From positions 1 to 64,000 of the forward strand of contig JAKAAX010000005.1 in assembly GCA_021802125.1 (NCBI GenBank): 64,000 nucleotides of DNA, written 5' to 3'. The position numbers and the translations under genes were made by a program. Under the pieces are notes generated by a model. The model saw nothing but the letters and a program-made list of their open reading frames with translations, did not search any database and was not told the origin of the DNA. Position 1 is the first letter of the stretch. Each line of letters opens with the position of its first letter. This DNA is from Thermoplasmata archaeon. GTDB lineage: Archaea > Thermoplasmatota > Thermoplasmata > Lutacidiplasmatales > UBA184. Positions 47,547 through 56,415 of this stretch are shown here, in pieces.

Positions 47547-47996
47547 CTTCGCTGGGGATATGCGCGTTCGAGGATATTGGACGTTTGCGACCTGAGGATA
47601 TGCAGGCATCTTGAGTAGAATATTGGGGTGTTCTCTCCGTTTTCCGCGCTTACCTGGGCTCCGATACCGGTCCGGACGGTCGGCAGGTCCGACCCAGGGG
47701 ACGTGGGGCGCACGGGTCGGGGAAGATATCGTTTGTACGTTACATACCTCCGAATCCCCCCGCCGGTGGCCCCGTACGACGTGGGTCGCTGAGAGCTGTG
47801 GTGCCCTCGATCCTCAGAGGAACGTCGACCCGATCCGAGCTCTTGCGGGGCAGCGCACGACGCGAACGGTCGCACCGGCGCCGCCACGTGGATGCCCCGG
47901 AGGGAGCGGTGGGGGTCCGAGGCCGATCCGCCAATACGTCCGACCGCCCGCCCGCGCGGTGCACCCACGCTCCCGGAAATCGAAATGGCCGTTCGC

Positions 47997-48437
47997 TCAG
48001 ACCCAGAGGACGAGGTCCAGGCTCGCGAACAACTGACGGACGTTCCGGGGGCTGAGCGGTTTCGGCAGGAACCCTTTGACTCGCAGGCCCTGGGCGGTCA
48101 GCTCCTCCACGGCCACCGTCGACCCGGACATCGCCACGACGGCGACGGCGGCCGTCAGCGGGTCCTGCCTCAGCTCCACCAGGAGGTCGACCCCGCTCAT
48201 CCCCGGCAGGTGGAGGTCCAAGAGGAGGACGTCGGGAAGGGGCCCTCCCGAGCCGCGCTTCGCCGCGTCGAGGAGAACGAGCGCTTCCTCCGCGGTCGGG
48301 ACGACGCGCAGGTCGGCCTCCACCCCGCTCGCCTGGAACGCCTCCGCGATCAGAAGACGGTCGAGAGCATGGTCCTCGACGACGAGGACCTGAAGGCGGT
48401 GCGGGGCAGGGCCCAGCATGCTCAGCATGGACGACAA
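47997..48437 (-). CDS. Stand-alone response-regulator receiver domain
   Basis: LQVLVVEDHALDRLLIAEAF; DVLLLDLHLPGMSGVDLL; VVAMSGS; VKGFLPKPLSPRNV. Confidence 0.9.
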   Translation of the reverse strand: MSSMLSMLGPAPHRLQVLVVEDHALDRLLIAEAFQASGVEADLRVVPTAEEALVLLDAAKRGSGGPLPDVLLLDLHLPGMSGVDLLVELRQDPLTAAVAVVAMSGSTVAVEELTAQGLRVKGFLPKPLSPRNVRQLFASLDLVLWV

Positions 48438-48545
48438 CGGGGCCGTGGGGTCTTGCGACCTCGCGCCCCGGAAAGTGTACCTCGGCGTGTGTATTTGAAC
48501 GGGTCCGTAACCGAGGTGTTACCTCGTGGCGCGATCCCAATCCGC

Positions 48546-49298
48546 TCAGGCCGGGGACTCGCGCGGGGAGCCGTCCTCGGGCGGGGGGGACGTGGCCCCG
48601 GGAGTGGTCGGCCCCGCCGCTTCCGCGGAGGAGACTTCGGCTGACGCCGTCGGTGCGAGGTTGCCCACGTAGATCCGGAAGAGGTACTCCTGCGCGAGGA
48701 GGGCGATCCACATGGTCCCGATCTGGAAGATCGAGAGGGCCCAGGGGTCGGTGAAGAGGGGGCTCCCGGAGGCCGCTCCGGCGCTCGTCAGGGCGCCCGC
48801 GCCGGCGGCACCGGCGAGCGCGGTGGAGCAGCAGGCCCCAAGGGTGAGGAACCCCAGCATGACCGGGGTGAGGCCGGCGACCAGCGACGTGGCCCCGCTG
48901 GGCCGGACGACCTCGGAGCGCCGCTGCCGCACCCATCCTCCGGCCAGGACGAGGGCGGCCGACATGCCGATGCCCACGCAGATGGCGACGATGAGCATCG
49001 TGAGCGTGGCAAGCACGGGGAGGACGACGACCAGCCCGGGCGCCACGATCTCGACCGCCGGGTAGGCCCAGTTCTGCGGAGCGAGCGACGAAGGGAGGGT
49101 GATGAGGAGGTAGCCGGAGCCGGTCTGGATGAAGACCAGCATCTCCCCCAGGACCATCGCGATGAAGAGGTAGATCGTGGCGATGATCGTGGTGAGCAGC
49201 CTTCTTCCCGGGCTCCGCAGGAGCGACCGGGTCGTCGGGAGGGTGAGCGCGGCGAGGACCTCTCTCAAGCCCGGGGATCGACCCTCTGGCCCCTGCAA
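48546..49298 (-). CDS. Multi-TM protein with vicinal Cys motif (GACCST); paralog of 52452-53807
   Basis: LVAGLTPVMLGFLTLGACCSTALAGAAGAGAL; about 5-6 TM segments; ALLAQEYLFRIYVGNL. Confidence 0.75.
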   Translation of the reverse strand: MQGPEGRSPGLREVLAALTLPTTRSLLRSPGRRLLTTIIATIYLFIAMVLGEMLVFIQTGSGYLLITLPSSLAPQNWAYPAVEIVAPGLVVVLPVLATLTMLIVAICVGIGMSAALVLAGGWVRQRRSEVVRPSGATSLVAGLTPVMLGFLTLGACCSTALAGAAGAGALTSAGAASGSPLFTDPWALSIFQIGTMWIALLAQEYLFRIYVGNLAPTASAEVSSAEAAGPTTPGATSPPPEDGSPRESPA

Positions 49299-49393
49299 GT
49301 ACCCTCCGCGCCCCCCTCATCCCCTGCTGACTACATATCCATACGAGGGGCTTCTCTCCTGACCTCCCCCGCCAGGTCGTTTACCGAGGCAAT

Positions 49394-50398
49394 TTGCCGA
49401 GCACGTCCCCCGCGCTCCCGGAGTGGCTCGCACCCCGTCCGGCCGCCCCTCCGGCCTCGCAGCGACCCCGACGTCAGGTACCCCCCGAAGGGCTCGACCG
49501 GGTCGTGGCCTTCGGGTGCTTCAGCGCGGCCTCGTTCCTGCTCGTGACCCTGCTCTACGGGGAGGCCTGGTTCCCCGGGGGCTGGTCCTCGGTGGGCTTC
49601 CTCATCTTCCTGCTCTGGGTGGTCATCCTGGCGATCGGGGTCGTCCAGCCCTTCCGTCCCTGGGTGCGGGCCTCCACGTCCACCCCCTCCCGTCGCCGGG
49701 CCTTCTACCTCCTCTTCCTCGCCTCCTTCTTCCTCTGGCTCGTGGGCGTCGATGCCCTCCAGGGAGTCTCTCCCTCGAGCCCCGGTTCTCTCGAGGTGCT
49801 ACCGATCCTGACCCCCTACGGACTGATGCCCACCGCAGAGTTCGCGATCGGTCCCGTGGGGGGCTTCCTGAACCTCCAGTTGGTCCTGGGCTTCCTCCTG
49901 CTCTCCTACCTCTGGGCCGGTGTGGTCCTCGTCCAGTTTGAGAACTACCAGAGGGGAAGGGCCTGCGCGCCCGACGTCCCCTCCAAGACCGGCGGACTTC
50001 GGGACCACGCCTCCACGCTCCTCACGTGGGCCCCCTTGCTCGGGCTGAGCTCGGGATGCTGTTCCCCTCCGCTCCTAGAGTTCCTCTTCCTGGGCGCGGT
50101 CCCGGCCTCGGGCCGGTCGTTCGCGGTGTTCCGCAGCCTCAATTGGATGTGGGACGGGATCCTGGAGCTGGTGAGCGTGGTCGTGCTGGTGGTCCTCATC
50201 CGGCGCGCGACGCGCCCGGGCCTCGCGCTCAGCGAGGAAGCTCTCCCGGAGACGGTCGGAGAGACCCCCGCGTCCGAGGCGGCCTCCACCGTTCAGGCGG
50301 GTGGCGAGGGGCCCGGCGCCACCGCGTGGGCCCCGGACGAGCGGCCCGCGGGGACGGGGGAGCGGGGCTCGGTCCCTTCCGACGTCGGCGGGGCGTGA
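49394..50398 (+). CDS. Multi-TM protein with vicinal Cys motif (SGCCSPP)
   Basis: LLTWAPLLGLSSGCCSPPLLEFLFLGAVPASG; about 6 TM segments; GCFSAASFLLVTLLYGEAWFPGGW. Confidence 0.75.
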   Translation: MPSTSPALPEWLAPRPAAPPASQRPRRQVPPEGLDRVVAFGCFSAASFLLVTLLYGEAWFPGGWSSVGFLIFLLWVVILAIGVVQPFRPWVRASTSTPSRRRAFYLLFLASFFLWLVGVDALQGVSPSSPGSLEVLPILTPYGLMPTAEFAIGPVGGFLNLQLVLGFLLLSYLWAGVVLVQFENYQRGRACAPDVPSKTGGLRDHASTLLTWAPLLGLSSGCCSPPLLEFLFLGAVPASGRSFAVFRSLNWMWDGILELVSVVVLVVLIRRATRPGLALSEEALPETVGETPASEAASTVQAGGEGPGATAWAPDERPAGTGERGSVPSDVGGA

Positions 50399-52455
50399 GC
50401 CCGCGGGACCATCGGAAGAAGCGTCCCCGCAGGGGGGGTCCGTCTCGCCGCCAGCCGTTCCCGGACCCAGTGTCGGACGTCGTGGAGGTACAGGTTTCCG
50501 TACGGGCAGGCCTCGGCGCAGTCGCCCACCCCGCAGCACTTCGAGCTCCGGAAGCGGCCCTTCTGCCGGAAGTGCCCCGGCATGTCCACGAGCCCCACCG
50601 GACATTTCTTGGCGCAGTCCAAGGTGGTGCACCGCTTGCAGACCTCCCGGTCCCGGACCCTGAGGTCGAAGAACCCGAGACGACCGAAGGCCCCGGTGAT
50701 GATCCCGGTGTAGCACCATCCCATCGTGACGCAGCTATAGTTCCCCGTGTAAGGGATGGTCACGAAGATGAGGTACCACATCACGTTGAACGAAAGGTCG
50801 TAGAGGAACACGCTCGGATCGGCCCCCGCGATGAGCACGTGCGTCAGGCCGACCTGGTCGAAGTAGGAGAGCAGCGAGACCCCGACGAGCGAGGCCATGA
50901 CCGTCCCGGTGGTGACGGAGTAGAGGCCGGAGAACCGGCTGCTGAGGTACTTGCGCCCGAGGGGAGACGACCGGTTGAAGGAGCTCATGGCGTCGATCGT
51001 GGTGCCCTGGTACATGGTCGGGGCCATGCAGAACACGGAGCAGACCCATCGGCGTCCGAAGAGCAGCGAGAGCAGGGCCCAGATCCCGTAGGTCGCGAAG
51101 ATGACGGTGAAGAGCGAGGGGGCGATGGCCGCCGAGCCCAGTCCCATGCTCCACCCGAGCACCGGGACGGCCGTGCCGGAGGGGAGGCCGGGGAAGGCCA
51201 TCGGGTAGTAGATGCTGGGGAACCAGACGACGAACACGCCGTAGCTGCCGAGCATCAGGGCGAGACGGATGCGCGTCTCGCGGGAGCGCGTCTCCACGAT
51301 CTTGAAGACGACGAGCGTGCCCATCTCCACGCCCATCATGAGGAGGAACCAGGTCGAGGCGGTCACCGCGTCCAGCCACCAGAACCCGTTGGAGACCGCG
51401 TTCGAAAGGATGGTCGCGCCGCTCCCGGAGAGGGGGAGCGGTTGGAAGGCGCCGGCAAAGTAGGACGGCTCCAGGAGGATGTCCAGGACCGCGCCCATGA
51501 ACGCCTCGGCGACGAAGATCACCGAGAGCAGCGCGAAGGTCCAGTGGGGGCGGAGCGTCCAGGGGACCCCCTTCTCCTCCTTGAACCGCTCCGGGACCAC
51601 CACGACGTCGAAGAAGAGCGCCATCTCCAGGACCACGGAGACCGCGAAGAGGAGCCCCGAGCCGTAGACCAACCACTGGTAGAGGCCGGCCATCATGAGG
51701 GCGTAGATCGCCAGCAGCCCGAGGAAGTAGCCGGAGACCACCGGCGCATCCTGTCGATGGCGGTAGATGTGCTCGAGGACGAAGATCACGATGCCGATCA
51801 TGAGCGCGCTGCCGATCCCCACGGCGACGTGGGCGGCCGTCGGGTCGGAGAAGGCGGGCGGCGAGACGAACATCAGGGCCGCCTGCGTGATGAGCAGCCC
51901 GGCGAACCGGCGCGGAAGGACCCCGCGCAGCAGGAAGGCGCTGAGGCCCATCTCCAGGGCCATCGGGAAGAGGAACCAGGGCGAGTTGACCCCCAGCGCG
52001 AGGGCGGTCGCGGCGCTCGTCGCGCGGGAGGCGGAGAGCGTCCCCGCGGCGAGCTGGAACGTCCAGCCCATCAGGAACTCGTTCAGGACGACGAGCCCAA
52101 GGATGGAGGCGGCGAAGAGGTGGCGCCGACGCAACGGGGCGGGCGCGTAGGCCTCCTTCATCACCAGACGCCTTCGGGCGTCCTGGAGGAACACGGCGAA
52201 GACCGGGAACACGCTCACGGACATCGCCGCGCTCGCGAACCAGAGCGCCGCGACCAGGGAGGCGGTCCCGGGGTGCAGGAAGTAGAGGAGCGCCCCTCCC
52301 AGCATGGCGATCATCATCACGAGAAGGAAGAGGACGACGGCGACGGAGGTCCGTGTCCGGGCCTCCGCCGCCCACTTCACCAACCCCGCGGTGATGAGCG
52401 CCATCAGGGTCGCGAACGACACCAGAATGGCCAGAGAGAGGGTCGGATCGATCAT
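50293..52455 (-). CDS. Multi-TM protein fused to NapH/NosR-like ferredoxin domain
   Basis: N-terminal ~8 TM domain; RRWVCSVFCMAPTMYQG; YSCVTMGWCYTGIITGAFGRLG; two Fe-S motifs CKRCTTLDCAKKCPVGL and CCGVGDCAEACPYGNL. Confidence 0.85.
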   Translation of the reverse strand: MIDPTLSLAILVSFATLMALITAGLVKWAAEARTRTSVAVVLFLLVMMIAMLGGALLYFLHPGTASLVAALWFASAAMSVSVFPVFAVFLQDARRRLVMKEAYAPAPLRRRHLFAASILGLVVLNEFLMGWTFQLAAGTLSASRATSAATALALGVNSPWFLFPMALEMGLSAFLLRGVLPRRFAGLLITQAALMFVSPPAFSDPTAAHVAVGIGSALMIGIVIFVLEHIYRHRQDAPVVSGYFLGLLAIYALMMAGLYQWLVYGSGLLFAVSVVLEMALFFDVVVVPERFKEEKGVPWTLRPHWTFALLSVIFVAEAFMGAVLDILLEPSYFAGAFQPLPLSGSGATILSNAVSNGFWWLDAVTASTWFLLMMGVEMGTLVVFKIVETRSRETRIRLALMLGSYGVFVVWFPSIYYPMAFPGLPSGTAVPVLGWSMGLGSAAIAPSLFTVIFATYGIWALLSLLFGRRWVCSVFCMAPTMYQGTTIDAMSSFNRSSPLGRKYLSSRFSGLYSVTTGTVMASLVGVSLLSYFDQVGLTHVLIAGADPSVFLYDLSFNVMWYLIFVTIPYTGNYSCVTMGWCYTGIITGAFGRLGFFDLRVRDREVCKRCTTLDCAKKCPVGLVDMPGHFRQKGRFRSSKCCGVGDCAEACPYGNLYLHDVRHWVRERLAARRTPPAGTLLPMVPRAHAPPTSEGTEPRSPVPAGRSSGAHAVAPGPSPPA

Positions 52456-53807
52456 GCTACACCGGAAGTGGTTGGGTCAGGGGGTCCGACAGCGCCGGGC
52501 TCGGACCTGGCGGGTGGTGGTTGCGCTCTAGGTCCTGAGGCCTCCCCAGGGAGCGCAGCCGGTGAGGTCGGATCGATCCCGTCGTGGGGTCCGGCTACCG
52601 GGGACCCGTCGGGCTCGCCAAGGAAGGGACCCAGGATCCCGCGCGGACGGCAGGCGAGGAGGACGCCGAAGAGGCCGAGGAGCGCGTAGACCGTCGCCCA
52701 GGCCAGGTCCGCGGCGGGCCCCGCTCCCGTGGGGGACACGAGGGCGCCCCCGGCCGCCGGGGAGAACCCGGCCGTCAGGAGGAGGTCGTTGCCGAGCCCG
52801 CTCACCCCCCAGCCGTTCACCGGCGGCGGCACTCCGACAAGGACCGACGCCCCGCAGAGGAGAAGCAGCACCCGGAAGACCGGGACCGTCCCCCGGAGGC
52901 TCGGCGCACGGGAGATCGCGAGGAGGAGCGCGGGGGCGAGCCCCGCGACCACAAGGATCGATCCAAGGACGACGTGCTGGAGGAAGCCTCCCACCAGCAC
53001 TCCCTCCCACGGGGCGGCCGCGGGAGGTGCGGCGAGCTCGATGAGGAAGGCGACGGTCCAGAGGGTGCCTGCGGCCACCAGGAAGGCCCGGGCCGCTGCG
53101 ACCGGTAGGGTCAGCTTTCGGGCGGCAGACGCGCGGGCCCGCGTCTCCGGGAGAGGCTCGGTGGTCGCTCCGAGGATCCCGCCGTAGAGCGCGAGGAGCT
53201 GCTCCTGCGCGACGAGCGCGACCAGGAGCACCACGATCTGGAAGACCATGAGGTACCAGCTTTCCACTCCCAGGAGCGAGAGCGAAACCCCGGAGGAGAC
53301 CGCGACGGCCACCGCCCCGACCCCCGCGGCGGCCGCCGCGCTGGTCGAGCAACAGGCCCCTAGCGTCAGCAGGGCGACCATCGCCGGGGTCAGGCCCGCC
53401 AAGGTCCCGGCCGCGCCCGCGCCGCGCCGGGCGGACCTCCACTGGCGCACGACCTGGGCCGCGACGATGAGACCGCCCCCCATCCCGATCCCGACCCCGA
53501 TCGAGAGCACGACCATCGCCAGCGTCGGGAAGAACGGAAGGGCGAGGACGCCTCCGGGAGCCACGACCACGAAGGCGGGGTAGTTCCACCATTCCTGAGC
53601 GTAGGGGTTGTTGACGACCTGAGCGGTCGTCGTGGTGCTCCCCGTGTGGGCGATCTCCAGCATGCCCCCGACGTAGAGCGCGATGAGCGCGTAGATGACC
53701 GCGGTCGAGATGGCGAGCGCCCTTCCTCTGCGGCCCCGGACCAGCCGTCGGGTCCGGGGAAGGAACAGGACCTGGAGGTGGGCCCTGAGCGAAGAGGGAG
53801 CTGTCAT
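52452..53807 (-). CDS. Multi-TM protein with vicinal Cys motif (GACCST), extended C-terminal TM region
   Basis: LAGLTPAMVALLTLGACCSTSAAAAAGVGAVAVAVSSG; VALVAQEQLLALYGGILG; ATGA overlap with 50293-52455. Confidence 0.78.
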   Translation of the reverse strand: MTAPSSLRAHLQVLFLPRTRRLVRGRRGRALAISTAVIYALIALYVGGMLEIAHTGSTTTTAQVVNNPYAQEWWNYPAFVVVAPGGVLALPFFPTLAMVVLSIGVGIGMGGGLIVAAQVVRQWRSARRGAGAAGTLAGLTPAMVALLTLGACCSTSAAAAAGVGAVAVAVSSGVSLSLLGVESWYLMVFQIVVLLVALVAQEQLLALYGGILGATTEPLPETRARASAARKLTLPVAAARAFLVAAGTLWTVAFLIELAAPPAAAPWEGVLVGGFLQHVVLGSILVVAGLAPALLLAISRAPSLRGTVPVFRVLLLLCGASVLVGVPPPVNGWGVSGLGNDLLLTAGFSPAAGGALVSPTGAGPAADLAWATVYALLGLFGVLLACRPRGILGPFLGEPDGSPVAGPHDGIDPTSPAALPGEASGPRAQPPPARSEPGAVGPPDPTTSGVA

Positions 53808-54000
53808 GGCCCGGCCGCCACGAATCGAGGAGGGCCACCACATAAGGCGTTCGAGCGCGAGCGTCCGGACCCCTGGCCAGGGTCTCGCCCCCGAGGTGAA
53901 GGGAACCCGCCGCCCGCCCTCCATCACCCCCCCGCCCCCCCGGGGACGGCCTCCGCCCTCCGCCCTCCGTGCTCCTCCGCGCGCTGCGCTCTGCAGCTCA

Positions 54001-54018
54001 GGTCAATCGGGGTTGACC
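54001..54018. promoter_or_regulatory. Inverted repeat GGTCAA-N6-TTGACC immediately upstream of TATA-like tctataat of the thioredoxin gene
   Basis: ggtcaatcggggttgacc followed by ctctataatcc. Confidence 0.5.
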
Positions 54019-54084
54019 GGACGCTCTATAATCCTTGGAACGCGAGGATGGACGCTCCGCACGGTTGGAGGGTTCTGGTCCACC

Positions 54085-54498
54085 ATGTCGTTGTTCCGAA
54101 GGATCTTCGGCAAAGAGGAGGAGCCCGCTCCAGCTCCGGTGGAGGAGGACGAGGCGAAACCCGTCCCGAGGTCGGCCCGCCCGCGCAGCCTGTCGGGCCT
54201 GGACGTGAAGGACTTCCTGCGGCAGCATCCCAACGTCGTGCTCGACATGTGGGCCCCCTGGTGCCGCCCTTGCCGAGCGCTCGCGCCCATCGTGGAGCAT
54301 GCGGCGCAGCAGTTCGCGGGAGACGTGGCCTTCGGCAAGGTGAACATCGACCGCGATCCCAGCCTCGCTCAGCGGTGGGAGGTGCAGAGCATCCCGACCC
54401 TGCTCTTCTTCCACGAGGGCGAGCTGGTCAAGCGGCAGGTGGGCATCCTGCCTCCCGACGCTTTCGAGAAGAAGATCCGCCGCACCTTCGGGCTTTGA
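54085..54498 (+). CDS. Thioredoxin-family protein (WCRPC)
   Basis: VVLDMWAPWCRPCRALAPIVEHAAQQFAGDVAFGKVNIDRDPSLAQRWEVQSIPTLLFFHEGE. Confidence 0.95.
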   Translation: MSLFRRIFGKEEEPAPAPVEEDEAKPVPRSARPRSLSGLDVKDFLRQHPNVVLDMWAPWCRPCRALAPIVEHAAQQFAGDVAFGKVNIDRDPSLAQRWEVQSIPTLLFFHEGELVKRQVGILPPDAFEKKIRRTFGL

Positions 54499-54617
54499 GC
54501 CCGGTGCGGGGGGCCCGCCCCGCGTCATCCCGCTCGGCGGGGCCCGAGGCCGGTGCGGTCCGGGCGCAGGCTAATATCCATTGATGCGAACGCCCCATCG
54601 CCGGTCAGGTGGCTCGA

Positions 54618-55475
54618 ATGGTCGTGGAAGAGAAGTTCGTGGACGTCGAGGGAGTCAAGATCCGGTACCTCGTGAACTCTCCCGAAGCCGGCGCCGCCCC
54701 CGGACTTCCGCTCCTCTTCCTCCACGGTTACATCGCCAGCGCAGAGACCTGGGACCCGGTGGTCTCGGCCCTGGGCGCGAAACACATGATCGTGCGCCCC
54801 GATCTTCCCGATCACCACAGCTCCTCCGCGATACCGGACAAGGACCACTCCATGGCCCGCTACCGGCGGATCATGGGCGCCTTCCTCCGAACGCTCCCGG
54901 GAGGCAAGTGGGGTCTGGTCGGGAACTCCATCGGCGGGATGCTCGCGGGGATGATCGCGCTGGACCAACCCGAGAAGGTGGACCGCCTCGTGCTCTTGGA
55001 CCCGGCCGGCCTCGTCTACCCGTTCCCTTCGTCCACCACGCGCCTGTACACGCCCCTCATCCTCCCGGCGTTCCTCTTCGCCCCCTCGGAGAAGAAGTGG
55101 CGGAGCTTTCTGGGGAAAAGCTGCTTCTACGACCCCAAGTTCGTGGAGGACGCGTGGGTGCAAAGGCTGAGGACGGAGTGGGGCCCCCGCGCCCGTCGAA
55201 AGCCCCTGCTGAGCGCGGGCATGGCCGTCCGCAAGCACGACGCGAGCCTCGCCCAGAACCTCGAGAAGCTGGCTTGTCCGACGCTGCTCCTATGGGGACG
55301 TCAGGATGCCCAGTTCAACTTGAGCATCGGAGAGTCGGCCGTGAAGCGGCTCCCGAAGGGGCGTCTCACGATCCTCGAGAACTGCGGCCACATGCCCCAG
55401 GTCGAGAAGTCTCACGAGGTGGCGCGCGCGATCCTGGACTTCGTGGACGGGCCGGCCGGGACCCCCTCCCCCTAG
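54618..55475 (+). CDS. Alpha/beta-fold hydrolase
   Basis: LLFLHGYIASAETWDPVVSAL; GLVGNSIGGMLAGMIAL nucleophile elbow; LLLWGRQDAQF; ILENCGHMPQVEK. Confidence 0.92.
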   Translation: MVVEEKFVDVEGVKIRYLVNSPEAGAAPGLPLLFLHGYIASAETWDPVVSALGAKHMIVRPDLPDHHSSSAIPDKDHSMARYRRIMGAFLRTLPGGKWGLVGNSIGGMLAGMIALDQPEKVDRLVLLDPAGLVYPFPSSTTRLYTPLILPAFLFAPSEKKWRSFLGKSCFYDPKFVEDAWVQRLRTEWGPRARRKPLLSAGMAVRKHDASLAQNLEKLACPTLLLWGRQDAQFNLSIGESAVKRLPKGRLTILENCGHMPQVEKSHEVARAILDFVDGPAGTPSP

Positions 55476-55546
55476 GACGACGACCTCCGGAAGAGCTCCG
55501 GAGCTCCCCGCTCCTACCCGAGGGGAACGGCCTTCGGTCCGCGCTC

Positions 55547-56254
55547 TCAGACGACCGTGATGGTCCCGGACATGAAACCGCTCATGCCCATCGACCAGTT
55601 GTCGCACGGAGCGAGGCACTGCCACGATAGGGCCCCGGTCTCGTTGACGTAGAGCATCACGGTGACGGAGGTCCCGGAGGGTCCCGTCGAAGCGGGGACG
55701 GGGATGTTGAGCCCTCCGAAGCTGGAGGTCTGCGAGACCGTGAACGTGTGCGACATCGAGCTGGCCGGGACGCTCGACTGTGGCGTCCCCCACGAGGACG
55801 GAGGTTCGGCTCCCTGGTACTCGACGCCGCCCAGCACACCCGAGACCTGGGTGGCCGTGGGCGTGACGGGGTTCACCCCGTTGTCGAAGTTGGTGATCGT
55901 CAGGACGATGAGCGTGTGCGAGGGGATGGTGAAGTTCGCCGGCGTGTACTGATCGGAGTTGTTGAACGGGGCCGAGCACCACGCGCATCCCCCCTTGATC
56001 TGAAGGTAGACGTAGTCCGGGGCAGGAGCGGTGGTCGCGGGATTCGAGGCGGTCGGAGCGGGCGCGGTGAGATGCGTGCCGGCGACCCACCCACCTCCCA
56101 GCCCGACGACCAGGGCGATGCTGACGAACAGGAGCAAGGCGAGGTTGTCCCATCGAGGCGCAGGCTGTCGCGGGGATCCCGTTCGGATCGCGAAGGCTTC
56201 CTCGCTCTCGTTCTCCAACTGCCGGGCGGCCGCCTGTCTCGTGGCTTCTGTCAT
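55547..56254 (-). CDS. Membrane-anchored CuA/COX2-like cupredoxin with altered ligand set
   Basis: TM LALLLFVSIALVVGLGGGWVAG; SHTFTVSQTSSFGGLNIPVPAS; WQCLAPCDNWSMGMSGFMSGTITVV (C-x3-C-x6-M spacing as in CuA but Ser at the second-His position). Confidence 0.78.
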   Translation of the reverse strand: MTEATRQAAARQLENESEEAFAIRTGSPRQPAPRWDNLALLLFVSIALVVGLGGGWVAGTHLTAPAPTASNPATTAPAPDYVYLQIKGGCAWCSAPFNNSDQYTPANFTIPSHTLIVLTITNFDNGVNPVTPTATQVSGVLGGVEYQGAEPPSSWGTPQSSVPASSMSHTFTVSQTSSFGGLNIPVPASTGPSGTSVTVMLYVNETGALSWQCLAPCDNWSMGMSGFMSGTITVV

Positions 56255-56352
56255 CTACGATCTCCCTGAACGAGGGCCTCGCCGCCGCCGCACCTGGGTT
56301 GGAGTCTTTGAAGCGGGAGTGGACCGGAGTTGACGAAGCGTCCCGGAGCCGA

Positions 56353-56415
56353 GACGGGAGGGAGAGGTTGCCCACCTCTCTGCTCTCTCTCTCTCTCTCT
56401 CTTCGACCTCCCGTC
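56353..56415. repeat. Compound inverted repeat enclosing a (CT)n microsatellite
   Basis: GACGGGAGG (56353-56361) / CCTCCCGTC (56407-56415); nested GAGAGG-N7-CCTCTC (56362-56380); CT dinucleotide run. Confidence 0.8.

Noticed and set aside
50026-52689. 887-aa plus-strand ORF
   Set aside because: Antisense shadow of the polyferredoxin fusion; composition is Glu/Arg/Gly/Asp-rich with no domain.
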